A DNA stretch of 64,000 nucleotides from Malus domestica (Eukaryota > Streptophyta > Magnoliopsida > Rosales > Rosaceae): NCBI RefSeq assembly GCF_042453785.1, contig NC_091671.1, positions 10,610,001-10,674,000 of the forward strand, read 5' to 3'. The notes under the pieces are model-generated. The model worked only from the letters and a program-made list of their open reading frames with translations. It was not told where the DNA came from and searched no databases. The position numbers and the translations under genes were made by a program. Positions 22,319-36,000 of this stretch are shown in pieces (the first letter of the stretch is position 1; every line of letters starts with the position of its first letter).

Positions 22319-23180
22319 TCATTGGGCTGCCAGCTCACAAATTAATTTATTAAGAAACCAATAGAACCAAGAGGCCCTGAAATGCGCTCGTTTGAGATCT
22401 TTAGTTATATCCCGCGGAGCCACAAAAGTTATATAAACACTCGGGTCATATTGTTCAATCCATTCTGTCTCAACTGTATTATCATTAGCAGGCGATGGAA
22501 AATTCTTAGATCTCACACCATTATCGCCATCTTGAAATAGCCAGCATTCCTTACCATCAAAATTTTCAGACACACTGTTATTGTCCTTCCAAAATGATCC
22601 ACCACTATTAGGTAGTTTATCTGGGGATTTTATCATCCCATTGGAGGTCAGAAGCTCCGACTCTACTGCACATTTGTTTCATTCGTTCCAAATGGATCCT
22701 TGGGTGAATGAGTGGGCCGTGATTTCCATTTGTTGTAGAAGAGTTAATTCCCAAAGATGAGATTGAGTAAGAACGGTTGATGGAATTATTTGGCTTCAAG
22801 CCATTTGTCACATCCAGGCCCGAGCCCCACCACATCCCAGGCTCGACTTTGCCGTAGCATGATATTATCTGCTTTGGGCCCTACCACGCCCTCACAGTTT
22901 TGATCTGGCAACTCACAGGAGAACTTCCTAGTGGGTCACCCGTCCTGGGATTGCTTTCGCGCGAACTCACTTAACTTCGGAGTTCCGATAGAACCTGAAG
23001 CCAGTGAGTTCCCAAAAGACCTCATGTTAGGAAAAGATGGGCATGTACATATAAAGCATAGAGGATCCACTCCCCTAGACGATGTGGGATGTTACACCAT
23101 TTGGCAAGAATGTCCTCTTTATGATCTCTGTATCATGAATCCCAGGTGGCAGCCGTCACTGTTTTGCGATATAGTCTGAG
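22319..23180 (-). pseudogene. PRAF-type (RCC1-FYVE-BRX) gene fragment, broken
   Basis: The minus frame at about 22385-22480 reads TEWIEQYDPSVYITFVA, then DLKRAHF. This matches the start of a BRX domain (EWVEQYEPGVYITL...DLKRVRF). The expected RFSR and Trp-Trp part of the domain is missing, and stops and a frame change interrupt the upstream low-complexity part. A Cassandra solo LTR (22806-23096) is inserted in the upstream part. The fragment is an old remnant, probably from a PRAF protein that links phosphoinositide binding to a BRX tail. Confidence 0.6.
22801..23101 (-). mobile_element. Cassandra TRIM solo LTR (5S-bearing)
   Basis: On the minus strand the LTR (23096-22806, 291 bp) begins TGTAACATCCCACATCG and ends GGATGTGACA. 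Identical CCATT target duplications lie at 22801-22805 and 23097-23101. Positions about 23010-22925 carry the 5S-rRNA-like block, including GGAACTCCGAAGTTAAG and GGACGGGTGACCCAC. This combination defines the Cassandra family. No internal region or second LTR is present, so it is a solo LTR. Confidence 0.92.
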
Positions 23181-23878
23181 AAGGTATTTTCGTAACTCAC
23201 GATTCAGAGAAAAAAAGCTAATGATGTCGTCTTCTACATTGTATTAACTTTTGTCTATCCTTGAAATGTTTAAAAAGTGTTGTCTCAATATAAAATTAAA
23301 TATTAAATTATACTCTATGTGTAATTTTTCCAAACAGATAGTATATTTGTTTCATTTTATTTTAGTATTTTGTCGAGAACTTATTCAAAATACATTTTTT
23401 CTAAGACCAACTCTAACGCTTGGAGCAAGTCTCAAATTTTGGCTTCTATACTCACCTCAGTTCACTACAACTATCCTAAAATTTGATTTTGGGTTCAAAC
23501 ATCCACACAAAATTCACTTTTCTCCTACAATTCTTCCAATTTTTCTCTCTACCATCTTACAAAACATTTGTATCATGTGTTTCATATTCTTTCATGCATT
23601 TCATATTCTTTCATAGTGTCTAATGAGTTTCATAGTGTAGGTTTAGTGGTTTTTCAATATTTATCGGAATTTAAAATATTTTTAGGTTAAAATGTTCATA
23701 AAATTAATTTAGGATAGTCTACATAATTTTTTTTAAGTTAATTAAAAAAATCCTAAATTTATTTTTTAATAATCTAGGGCTAAAATTTTAGGCCAAAAAG
23801 GTTGGAGCAGAAAAATTATTTTTGCGTTAAAACCTAAATTTTATGGGGTAAAAATTTTAGGTTTTACTCCAAGGGTTA
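23181..23878. other. AT-rich spacer
   Basis: No gene or RNA is recognised. It contains AT-rich low-complexity sequence between the PRAF remnant and solo-LTR element B. Confidence 0.4.
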
Positions 23879-26432
23879 AAGATTGACACACCCCGACCCG
23901 GAAAGTTCCATTGGACTCTGAATCGAGTTGTGTTGGCCAATACCTGGAGGAGGACGAAGCCATAAAGTGTAGTGTAGTGGAAAAAAAGAATATGAATAAA
24001 TTTAAATCTAAAAGTGTCTAAACAAAGGAGTGCGTGGGTGAGTGGGATTGAACCCTTTTCACACGTGATGTTAGAGCATAAGACAGTATAATGAATAGGA
24101 TGAGGGTTATACCACTGAAGTTAACCATCTCCTGAGATTTGCCAGAATCCTTGTAAATACGTAAGCACAGTTACTAAATCTGGAAGGGCGAAAAACAAAG
24201 TTGAGTGGGTTAGCAAAACAACATTTTGTAAAAACCTTTATTTTCGAATATACTAACCCCTCGCCATAAAACAAGTATATTTTCCTTAAAACATACTATG
24301 TAAGTATGTAAACAATAATACAACAGTATTATAACCAGAAATATGCCAAGTCATGATATATAAATGCCACAGTAATAAAATCATGTGATAATCAAGTATA
24401 GCTAAGTGCTCATCCATCTAAGCTGACACACGAGTTCGAACAGATAATTTCTGACACGAACAGGACTAGGTGTAATCAATATGCTCTAGTATTACGATCA
24501 CGTGAAGGTTGGTGTAGAAGCATGATCACATACAAGTCGGATTGCCTAATGCAATCTACCCGACAGGACTGGCACCTACCTTGGATCCAAGGCAAGCGAA
24601 CGGTGTGATGTGAACATACACGTGAAGGACTAGCCCTAGCCCTGGGGCGAATACTAACACTGGTGCAGCAAGATGAGCATGTACAAATATGTATGAATGT
24701 TATGACAGTAATATCTCAACCATATAGCAGCATTTATCACAATTATATCGCAATTATCAATTATTTGGCAATATATACGTAAAGTGATATATTTATGCAA
24801 TTCTGGAAACTATAAATACTTATAGATATAAAATAAACTGCCCACTCACATATACGCAGTCGAAACGAAGCCTCCTAGCCTTGCTTGACCTCTTACGTCA
24901 TCGGGATATGTTTCCCCTATATGTGAAATTACTTATTAACTTAGTTTAATAACACATACACGGAAACTTAAATAAAACCTCCGTAGATTGCTCAAACATA
25001 GGGTTTGAATACATGAAATCGATCTACTCGACATCACGGACCTACACAAATAGACAGAAGGTCAAACGGAGGCCGGACGCACCGCCATGCACCACCACAA
25101 CTGGCTGCATTGGCAGTCACATGCGCCCACGCGCCTGCGAGTACGGCTGTACTCGCCTTTCTCATGAGCTCCTGCGTTTTGCAGGTTGAAGGTCAAACTT
25201 CTAAAGCTTCTAACGAGCTCGATTCTCAATCAAATTCAATTCTACAAAAACCAATTTGTACCTAGGAATGTAATAAATCGATCTATATTCACAGAAAGTT
25301 CAAATGTGGTCCGTGCTGTCCAAGAATTTGGCCTGAAAGTGGCCAAATGGCCATGGTCAAACTTTTCCAAAAATTTGGGAATTTCTTCCCAACTTTTAGA
25401 GTTGATCCCTAACTCGATAGTTAATCAAACTCAATGATTCAAAAGTCATTTTAATATAGAGAACAAGTCTATACCTATTAGGAGTCCAGTCGTGGTCGAG
25501 GTTAGTCGGAAAAAAATAGTTGAAAGTGACCAAATGGTCACGGCTCCTTTGTTGGAAAACTGAGCAGTCTTTCCCCCCTCGAGCTTTATGTGCTAAAACG
25601 TTCATTCAAAACATGAACACGAGGTCAATATCAACCCATAGGGATGAAATGAAGGTTCTTAGGATTTCCCGAGGCTTACCTAAGCCGTGAACGGCCTGAA
25701 AATCGTTGAACCAAAACTCACCGAGTCGGACCTTTCGAGTTGGTGAGTCAAAACTCGTTCGTTCTCGAATATGGTTGCATGGTTGTGTTCGTGGGGTCGA
25801 GGAGGATTCAATGGTGTAGGTTGCAGGTCTCGCTTGTGACTTTTGAGGGTGGTTCTTCTTTGTTGCAGAGAGAGAGTGAAAGAGAGACCTTCATGGGAGA
25901 AATAGAAAAGGCTGAGTTTTTTATTGGTGGCTATTGTGAGTGTGAATGTCATTGATTGGATGCCAAATTGAGGGAACAAGAGTGATTGGGTGCCATAAGG
26001 AAGGAAATGATGTGAGTGGTGGAGAGGAAAAGAAGGAAAAAGCAAAAGTTTTATGGTTGACGGGTATGAAAGAAGGGGACCGGATCCCTTTTAGGGATTA
26101 GATGGATTTGTACAATTTTAATTATACAAAATCTATCCTCTTGACAGTGTTTTGATACTGTAAATTTGCACGTACGTATACAAAAATACACGTAGTTAAC
26201 ATACTTTAACGGAGCATAACTTTCTCATTACATATCCGATTCAAGTCTAACACGCGCTCACACGTTCGTAGCGACGGGTACTAATTTAATACAAAACCAA
26301 GAAAATGAAACTGAAAGCCGAAAACCATGTCTACGTCAGATTTCACTTTTGTCCAAAAATGGGTAAAATCGTTAGTTCACACCAATGGAAAGGAACTTAT
26401 AGTGAAAAGTAAGGACGGGTCGTCACAAAGAT
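23879..26432. mobile_element. Solo-LTR-like element B
   Basis: Runs 23884-26427 (2544 bp). It starts TGACACACCCCGACCC and ends GACGGGTCGTCACA, flanked by perfect AAGAT duplications (23879-23883 and 26428-26432). It shares internal landmarks with A and C, such as TACTAACCCCTCGCC followed by TAAAAC. It is more diverged than A and C are from each other and has no coding domain. Confidence 0.8.
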
Positions 26433-26655
26433 GGTCTAAAAGTACTCTTAAACAAAACTATCAAATTTATGTCAACATGAATGTAAATAAGGTGAAATAG
26501 CTCAATTATGTAAATTTCAGAAAGTAGAGTGAGATAATTTCAGTTTCATAGAATAAAGTGAGATTAAATGAAAGTTTCGAAGTTAAATCAATAAATAAGC
26601 TTAAAAAAAATAAATAAACAAAAGAATATTTATAAACCAAACAAAAACCGGGCGT

Positions 26656-26970
26656 ATGAGTTTTGGTTCAACAGTTTTTAACATTGCAACCGGTTTGAGC
26701 GGTTCGAACCGGTCGCAGAAGCATGTGCTGCCATTTAAACAGCCTAAAACCCAACTAAAAACCTTTCTGAGCGCGCGCTCTCACTCAAACTGCAGATGCT
26801 TCTGCGCCACCTCCGATGAAGGCTCCACCGTTGGCAGCACCACCACCTTTCTGAGCGCGCGCTCTCACTCTAACTGAATGTATTTTTCCATGAGCAGTGT
26901 TTCTTCAGATATGGGGCTACCGCGTTCAGATGTGCAACTCGATTATGGGCCACAACCGATTCTTACGTGA
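26656..26970 (+). other. Unassigned short frames with a GC-rich direct repeat
   Basis: A 73-codon frame (26656-26877) contains two copies of a 32-bp repeat (26761-26792 and 26845-26876, core TTTCTGAGCGCGCGCTCTC) encoding FLSARSHSN twice. A second frame from 26878 reads MYFSMSSVSSDMGLPRSDVQ and stops by 26970. Composition is coding-like, but I recognise no protein. It lies about 0.5 kb beyond the stop of the BTB gene on the opposite strand. It may be a remnant or part of a transcript. Confidence 0.25.
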
Positions 26971-27484
26971 TTTGAAGAAAAATGGTTTGTAAAGCATCAC
27001 ATTTCTCCCGAACTGTGTCACGCAGCCTCGATGCTTCTATCATTTTGGTGGCGCTACTGTCATGTCTTGATGGCTCCCGTCTTTCACCTCAGTTACTTGA
27101 GAATTGACCGGAAATCGTTTAACTGGGAAGCTCGTATACATTGCAACATGTAGCAGCCGGATCTCGAGTCATTTGTGTAAACTCGTCTGATTCATTTCCG
27201 GCTTGAACTTTGCCTACGAGAGATGGGTACCGGTATAATTTGTATGTAACATTTTCATAGCATTGATCTTCAAAATTGACATCTCTCTGTAAATTCTAGC
27301 TGCTCAGAGAAAGAATGTTCAGAAACCGTAAAAAAATGTTTCCATTTCAGACATTTGTAGGTCACAGTGCCTTAGAGTTGTGTAGTTTTCGCTCGTGAGC
27401 GCCAACAAAAACTATGCGATAAAAACTGGTACGGAATACAAAAGTATTGCTTTTATGTACGTGTACATTGTATGTAGATTTTAT

Positions 27485-29550
27485 TCAGCTTGGATAGTCA
27501 CAAACAGTTATTTGCAACTGAGTATTTTCCTGCTCCGATACGTGTCTGATAAAAGCTCTTCTCCACCAAACCTCGAATGCCTTCTGAATGTTGGGGCAGT
27601 CGTCTCCCTTGTTTAGAAACCGATCGAACCAATTAAGCAAAATTGTCTGCTGCTGCTGCAATGGCAGTGTGAGAATTGTCTGGCTTATTCCCTCTTCAAC
27701 CAGTTTCTTATCAATAGATCTTGAAGAAGCCCTCCTCATCCATCCGAAATCTTCATACAGAGCTTCCAGCCATGTCGATAGCAACAAGAATCTTGTTTCT
27801 TTTGGCACAAGCAAATTCCTGCTCCCAATTGCAACGCATAGCTGAGCAGTGATCCTGCTGATTTCGTGCCTGTACATGGTTGGAATCTTCGAATGCAGGT
27901 CCACAAGCTCCTTCTGATCTGCCCATAACTTGACAAACTCCTCGCCCATTTTCTTGTCCACCAGAATACCAACGATCCACTGCATGTTATCAGCCTCTCT
28001 CGCTATCTCTGCCATCAAAACCCCACGGTCCCGCCTGCCGTCATCCGCAGATGTAGCTTCAGATAAGCACAGGACAAGAGAACTCAGACATCTGTGGCAA
28101 AGATGGTAAAGGGTTTCTTTAGATACATCAATCCTATTGCTGTCACTGCCTGCATCCTCTCTGAGCAACCGAGAAATGAGAGCCTTCATTTCCCTCCGAG
28201 CTCTATCATCTTTCGCTTGAAGAACGCCGGTCAGCAGTCTCATGAAAATGCCATCAGCTCTTGCAGAAGTGGACAATTCAGACGAAACTCTGAGCAGAAC
28301 TTCACTGGATAAGTCTTCATGAAGCTGGAGCTCACCGAGTTGCGATACAACTTTCTCCTCTTCTTCCTCGGACCACGGAACAGCTTCCAAATACTCCAAG
28401 CATGAGGCAATCCCCTCATCATACATTATAGCAGCAGATACCTGCAACAAAACAAAAAATTTCACAAATATTCATCGTCACAAACTCGATAAACAAATAC
28501 AGAGACCGTGACTCCTAGATACCGAATATTCGATTCTTTTATTCAATTTTTCATATAGATTTAAGAAAATACAGATTCGGGCTGTTGATTTTAAAAGATA
28601 AACAACTAGGACAACAAAAATGCAGCTTTGCACAAGAAATTGCAAATGTCAAATGGGATTTCTTGAATTTAAAAAAAAAAAAATTAACGATACATCAAAG
28701 ACGTGTACAATACAAGAATTAGGATTCCTAAATTCGATAAGTTTTTATTTGCGCCTATTTTAGTAACTTTAACAGTACATCAACAACCTCTATTGACCAT
28801 CCCAAAAGTGCACAGATTTCCAAAACTCATATGTCCTAATCCAAAATTTTCTCACCAACCAAACAGAGCATAAGACAGAGAGAAACAAAACAGAGAAAAT
28901 GCTAAAAGCAAAAGCCAAAAGCCAAAAGCACATACCTTTAGCAAACCCAAAACCCTAGAGACCTCCTCACCCATCAACCTCCCCTTCAGATCATCAGAGT
29001 ACATGAGCACCACAGCCTCCACATACACCTCCACGTCATCGCAGTCCGAAATCTCCACGCAGTGCGAAACCCCCCGTTCTTTTCGGAGCTTTTCGGCAAA
29101 GAACCGGCTTTTCGCCGCCAGCACGCTCTTGTGCACGTCCATCGAGATCCTGAACCCGTCCTTGGCCACCACCGTCAGCCTGACGTCGCCGGACACCAGC
29201 CCTCCCCAATTGGGGTTCCGAAACGGCGCGTCTTGGAGAAGCCTGTGGACTTTCTCATGGATTTTCCGGTCCGGGAGGAGCTTAGAGTCCCGATTCTGGT
29301 CGTCGGACATCATCTCGTAGAGGGTTTGGGACGGGGTCGGTCGAGTCAGAGACTGATTTGACCCGGCGAGTTGGGGCGGCGGCGGTTGGGGAGAAGGAGG
29401 GGAGGAGAGGGGCTTGGAGGGCGAGGAGGTGGGGGAATAGAGCTTGGAGAGGGATCTTGACGGCGAGAAGGAGAGGGTTTGATCGGAGATGAAGCCCTGT
29501 TTGATCATGGCGGAGACCTCCCTCGATTTCAGCGCGTTCTCGGCCGCCAT
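27485..29550 (-). CDS. BTB/POZ domain protein (At1g63850-like)
   Basis: Two exons, 29550-28936 and 28441-27485, separated by a phase-0 GT-AG intron of 494 bp; 523 aa. Residues 1-75 are Ser/Pro-rich and disordered, including a PQPPPPQ run. The BTB fold runs about 119-225 (GDVRLTVVAKDGFRISMDVH, KSVLAAKSRFFAEKL). The C-terminal part is helical and plant-specific (ASCLEYLEAVPWSEEEEEKV and onward). The architecture matches the At1g63850/At5g60050 group. These are putative CUL3 ubiquitin-ligase adaptors, but substrates are unknown, so the role is inference. The start is the first ATG, in a good context (complement of CCGCCATTGG). A GA microsatellite lies about 270 bp upstream. Confidence 0.9.
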
Positions 29551-30780
29551 TGGAGCTCTGAGAGCTCGGTGGGGGAATTAAGTGAATGGGAAAGAAAACC
29601 CAGAAGTGGGATTTTCGTGGGGATGCAAGGATTGAAAGAAAGATGGGTTCTTGGAGGATTGGAGTGAGAGAAAATGAGTAATCAATCAATCAAAGAAAGA
29701 AGTGAACTTTTCTAGGAAAGTAGAGAGCGCGAGGGGGAAAGTAATAAAGAATGTTTTCTCGGGAAGTAGACAGTAAAATATTTTCCGGGAAAATGAAGAA
29801 AGTAGGAATCCAAGAAATAGAGAGAGAGAGAGAGAGAGAGAGAGACGGGTAATGGTGTGAATGATTATAACGAACCTGAGTAAAAGAGTTTGTTTATGGA
29901 AGGAAGAAGGTAATATTTATCTGAACAGCTGAGCTGCCCACCCACTCTCACTCACTCACTCACTCCAGGTCGTACAATTTTGTTTGGTTTGCTGTAAAAT
30001 TATGCTTTATAGGTATGGAGGAAAGGAGTTCATGTGGACCCATCTGTGCATCATTATGTATAAATTATAATATTAATCAGCTTTTAAATTAGTTTATCAA
30101 ATGGATCTAACTTTTGTTTAAATTAGTTTAATATTTTGGATGTTTGGATGATAATGGTTGGAGATTCTTCCTGTTTGCTGCAGAATGCAGAGAACCCTAA
30201 TCCAGATTTAATAATCTAATCATAATTAGTAAAATAGAATAGTGTTTTTTCTTTCTTTCTATTTTTGATACAAAGAAAGTGTTTTTAGTTGCGTAGGAGG
30301 ACCTAGAAGTGGGATCTGAACTCTGCATTCTGTGCAGTAGCGACACTGTCGTATGCAGTGGTTGAGCAATGGGGCATAGCATGTCTCCAACTTCAACTTC
30401 AACTTCAACTTCATCTTAGGTAATGATTCTCCCTTTCTCATCAACCAAATAACTTTCATGCGACGGGTGAATCATATCACGTGAGAAACAAGATAGTCGG
30501 ATAAGTAGTGTGTTTCACCCGCAACACTGAAATGGGTATTCTTGAGGGCGTTCGAGATGAGAAACTGGTATTTGGGTACAATGCCATCAACTTTTCTCAA
30601 GTTTGCTTTTGTTGTTGCGCAAAATGATTTATGAGATTACGTTACGGTCTGTTGTTCAAACGCGAGGGTGAGTGATTATTCTTGAGACAGTGCGGTTGAG
30701 TGGATGTTTATACAAGGATAAAGATAATTCATAACAGAATCAACTCAAGTGCCACATGGGTGGACCAAATGATATTTAGG
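29551..30780. other. 5' flank of BTB gene
   Basis: Contains a (GA)n tract at 29819-29845, within the likely promoter or 5' UTR, and CTCACTCACT repeats near 29945. The rest is AT-rich, with no other gene seen. Confidence 0.5.
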
Positions 30781-30783
30781 ACT

Positions 30784-30947
30784 ATCACCATCGTTTAGTG
30801 TTGTGTATGCTCACTACCTTATTTATCACCGTTAGATAAGTTTAAATTTCGAGATTCGTGTAGTGGATAAGCACAAATCTCAAAATTCAAACTTATCTAA
30901 CCATGATAAATAGAATGATGAACGTACACCACATAAATAGTGGCAAA
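30784..30947. mobile_element. Foldback MITE, copy 1
   Basis: A near-palindrome. TATTTATCACCGTTAGATAA on the left pairs with TTATCTAACCATGATAAATA on the right, around the loop GTGTAGTGGATAAGCAC. It is the same family as 62821-62984. Confidence 0.75.
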
Positions 30948-33040
30948 CAAAAACGTGCTCATCACACCAAAGCTGCTCCATTGGCCTTGTAATATTTGTG
31001 CGAAGTCAATAATAGAGTGACTGTGAGCCTGAAATTATCGGCCCAATAAATGCGTGAAAAATGGGTTGACATGTAACATACGAAAATTCTAGCATGATTT
31101 GATATATGAAGGTAATGCTAAGGAAATTAAATTTAAAGATAAAATTTACAAATTAAATAATGTGTCACTAATAGGTATGAGTATGTTTATCAACGTTTAA
31201 GTAATAAACCAATTATCAACTTCCATATCATTTAGTTTCTAAAATTTTGTTTACAAATTTAGTCTTCCTAGCATTACCCATAAGAAAATCTTGGTTTAAT
31301 AAGATAATACTCATGTTTCATCACATGGGAACGTACATATCTCACTTCTTTCGAATACTGTATATTTATCTTATGAAATTCATAATTGGACCCGTTCAAT
31401 TTATAATCTTCATTGGAAGATGATCCCTACAAAAAAAAAAAATATTCGAATGGAGTTTGTTTAGTCATCAAAATGTATGAAACAAATTGACGATGTGAAT
31501 ACCTAGTAATATATTCATAATGAACCGTCTATTTATTTGATACATTTGGTTGACTAAAAGATTTCTAAATCAAATAATTTTTCCGTATGATGATCTTCAA
31601 ACGAGATTAAAAAAACCGAACGATATTGACTATAGAGTTTATATGATGAAAATACACTTATTGCAAAAGGTAGAATATGTGCATTCTCCCATTGAAAAAA
31701 TGCAAGTATTATTCAGTTAGGTAAAACACAAATATTATACCGTAGGAATAAACTTCGGATGAGATTAAAAAACTAAACGATTCTGATTATAGAAAGAAAA
31801 AAAAAGTTCGTATGGAGTTTTTTTAATAATTTGTTATGGCTTTCTTGTTTTTAACACTCACGGTGGTTTCAGTTTGGTTAAAAAATTAGGGCTTGGCATC
31901 AAGTATGCAAAGCCATTCTGTTGTCATTTCGAGTGAATTGGTCAAAAAGTTTGCTTAAATTTTGAGTTTTAAACAAACCATGTGCGTTTAAATTTTGCGG
32001 AGGATGAGTTGTCACTTCCACAAGCGAATGCCGGCAGGGCTGTACACTCTCACATCACAACTTGGCATTTTGTAATATTCTTGACACTCATCATCCATTC
32101 GAAGAATCGTAGAAATTATGTACGCCCCCAATAATTTTGTGGACTCACCACATGACAAAAGACTTGCCAAAGTGAAAGGACAAGGACATGATGTGACATT
32201 TCAGCTAAAACTTGACTTGAAAATTGCTGAATCAACCGGCTCATAACATTAATCGACATACATGGTCTAGTAATTAAGGATATAATGGTTGTGGATCTCT
32301 ATTCATGTTCTGAGCCGGTCTATACTAGACAAACTCAGCTTGATTCTCGCATTTTTCATGAGTCATGTCTGAGTTTGTAAGTAGTCGGCATGATTAGTCA
32401 GTTTAATATACGTTATTCGTTTATTCTCTGACATCTTATAAGTTAATTAGGTTCTCACCTTTTTCCTATGTGGTACTATTAGAGCTCGATTTGCAAGATG
32501 TCTAGGTTTACCCAGGATGATACTTGCGTTTTTTTATGGGAGAATGAATATATTCACTTCTTTTGAATAATGCATATGTGCATCATATGAATTTTATAAC
32601 CAAAACCGTTGAGTTTTTTTATCTTCTTTAGAAGATCACCCTTAAAAAAAATCATTCAAGCCGAAGAGCATTTAGACCATCTCCAATGGAGAAGGCTAAA
32701 AGGCAATGGAGTAATAAAGACAGACAGAAAAACAGGTTAAATTAATTAATTAAATTTCAAATTTTTGGAGTACAAACCAACATAGATTACAGAAACATCA
32801 CACTTTGCAGACATCGGACGAACAATTATTAAAAACCTTAAAGTTCTATCATCTACACCGGAATGTTTGAACGAAACGATGAGCTTTTCTTCGCAATTTC
32901 CCGAATGAGATACAGTTTAAGTACTCAAAACGTGCACCAGAAAATTCCTGACCAAGAAAGCAAAGTGTTAATCTACCAATAATGCTAGCAACATTCAGAA
33001 TTCTTCGAAACCGGGTGGAGAAGATATATTATATATACCT
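30948..33040. other. Gene-free AT-rich interval
   Basis: No coding potential beyond short chance frames. There are scattered degenerate repeats (for example GATGATC and ACGAGATTAAAAAA motifs around 31420-31800). The last part is likely 3' UTR of the phototropin gene. Confidence 0.4.
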
Positions 33041-33041
33041 C

Positions 33042-36000
33042 TTAGAATATGTTTGTTTGTAAATCTTGCATCTCAGGATCTACAGCATCTGCTCCCCTTT
33101 CGGCTTCAGTTTTTGCAAAGAGGGGAGCATCGAGTTGAGGAGGGTTCTGCAAATTTAAAAACTTTTCAGTATGAACTCCTTGAACTTTCTAAATTTTAAT
33201 GCTTCAGGCAATGCAATTTGTAAGCCCTTTGGTGTTACCATGCAGCGAACAAGAGCCCAGTTGATTCCCTTGAAGAACGGATGGCGCTTAATTTCATCTG
33301 CTCCTTCCTGTGAGCCCAATCTGTTTTTGGGATCACGGTGCAACAACCGATACATTAACTGCTTTGCTTGGAGACTTGCCTGCATCAGGACACAACTCCA
33401 TTAGCATCCAAACCAGGGAGGAACATTTTCACTTCGTAATTTCTAACTTCATGCATATTATATTTGGAACTCAGAGTTGCAGTTTGTTAATGAAGAAAAA
33501 TGTATATGTTCGTCTGCATAATGCTCTCACTACAGATCCTAATGCCTCCACCAAAGCACATCAAACAAGCGATCATAAACGCATTGTGAGACATGTGAAC
33601 CTACAGAATTATAGGTGCAAGAATACACACATTTCATATAGGTATGTGTATCTATACACGCAAACAGTAAATCTTACCGATATACTTCCTGGAAATTTAA
33701 GATCCTTGTGAAGAATATTGGCGAACGTCCTTTGCCTTGTTTTCCCCCTGAATGGTGTATATCCATAGAGCATTTCATACAGAAGAATACCTGAAAAATA
33801 GATGCATTTGATCAGTAGAGGTGGCAGATGGTAGATGAATGATTTAATTTCAGTCATGCATATGTTTGTGCTAAAGTAAATGCTACTGCATCACTTGAAG
33901 AGGTAAGACACTCCCATCATGAGGCGATGAAGATAGTTTCTTATCATTCTCATGCAGAGATGACATACTAAAAGCCGGAAAAATAATTGAAATACGAAAT
34001 TGAATAAATTACGTACCAAGAGCCCACCAGTCCACTGCACTGGTATGACCTGCTCCAGTTATGATTTCCTGCAAAGGTAGTGGGAACACAAAGCAGTATA
34101 TATGAAGAGTCCTGAAGTTTGACATATCTTGGAAGAAAAGAATAAAAAAGAGCGTGTTCTAAGTGTCACACCGGAGCTATGTACTCTTCAGTTCCAACGA
34201 AGGAATTTGATGCTCTCATTGGTTCAGCCATGAAGATCATATTTTGTTGAGATTTGCGTTGTTTTTTCTTTTCTTTGATGCTTGGAAGTAGAAGCTGAAA
34301 GGAAACATAATTATTACTTCAGAACAAAAAGGACTTTTTCTTTTAGTTCCCAAGTAAGATATGGTTTGTAAGATGTGGTTGGATACCTGTGGTTTGCAAG
34401 ATGTTAAACACGATAGATCAAAATCTGTCAGGGACACATGCCCATTGCTCTGAAGTAAAACATTTTCTGGCTTCAAATCCCTGTATATTATCCCTGTGAA
34501 AACAACAGAAGGCTCAATACAATAACTTGAAGATACTGGGAAGGACAAACATCATTGCAACACAGAGAAAGACATGTGAATGATGCACACAACTTACCCT
34601 GACAGTGAAGATACTCCAGTGCAACAACTACCTCTGCAACGTAAAATCTACAGTTCACACAAAACAGCATTCAGTCGTTTGTTTACAATTCGGTAAAACC
34701 TTTGATCGCAATCAAATTTGAATATTATTTGACTAGAAATACTGAAATATTCAACTGCAATTGTCTGTGGCCTATTGCATCATTATCATTTCTCGTGATT
34801 TACCTCGCAGAATCCTCCTTAAGAACCTTCGTCGGTTGTCTGTCCAAAAGCACGAAGAGTTCTCCACCCGGGTAGTAATCAGTAATGAGGCAAACATGTG
34901 TTTTGGTCTGCAAAATTTATAGATGTTGAAGTTTGAAAAGAAATCCATATGTAAGTAAGCAACGTCTAACATATATAAATGATAGTTTTAATCTGAAGTC
35001 AGGTGTTGCCTTGTGGCAAAATGAATGAGGCAAAAGCAAGAGTGTGAAAGAAACAAAAAGATGAGTTCTGCAGAGAGAAATCATCCATTCTTGCTAACCT
35101 GAAATGAAGCATACAATGCAGGAAGAAAAGGGTGATCCAATATGTCGAGGATCTCTCTCTCTGCGCAAGCTCTGTGCACCTGCAAGAAAGGAACGACAGG
35201 AGTCCTGTAAAGAGATATGGAAGTGGCGGTACCATAACGTTCCTAAAAACTTGACTCCAAATAAATCGTAAAGCAAGGTAATCAAGACACATAAAATCAT
35301 GGATTTCAGTACCTTGTTGCGATTGAGCATGACACCCTTATCCATAGCCTTCATGGCGAAGTAGTGACCGGTTCCACTCAGTTCAACCAAATGCACACTG
35401 ACATAAGAACATACAATGTTGAATGATTCGTATGAGTTTGCAACTAAAAGACTTTTCCTAAATATCGACAAGTAAAACAAATGTATACTAAAGATCTATA
35501 GTTTTATTCAATGGATTTCGATCAGAGCCACCAAGTAATTAACATTCCTCAAGTTCATTATATTAATAGTGAAAACCGGAGGTAAAAATGCGAAGATAGA
35601 AAATACTAACTTGCCAGTATCACCAGATCCCAAGGGTTTTATAGGCCTAAAATGTTTCAATCCGATCGGCTCTCCACTGTCTAGAATCTGCAGAATCAAG
35701 GGTTCCTTCAGCAATCTACCGTAATATAAAGGGTGAAGATATTCAAGAAAATCAATAGAAGAAAGCCCTAACACTTAATAGACCAAATATATCTTTATGT
35801 ATGAGATAAATCTGCATTATTAATCAAAACTTCCATGCATAGTGCAAACATAAATCCACAAAATGCAAGTGATTTTCTATACCACAAAAATGAATGCTAA
35901 CCCGTAAAACAAAAAAGAAATTGCCAAAGTTTGAGCTTCTACTCTAAATTTTAGTGGATAATAAAAGGGCTAAAGTACATTCACATAAACCACGTCTCTG

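Noticed and set aside
22925..23010. 5S rRNA gene
   Set aside because: The 5S-like block is only part of a Cassandra LTR with its own ends and target duplications; it is not an rDNA unit.
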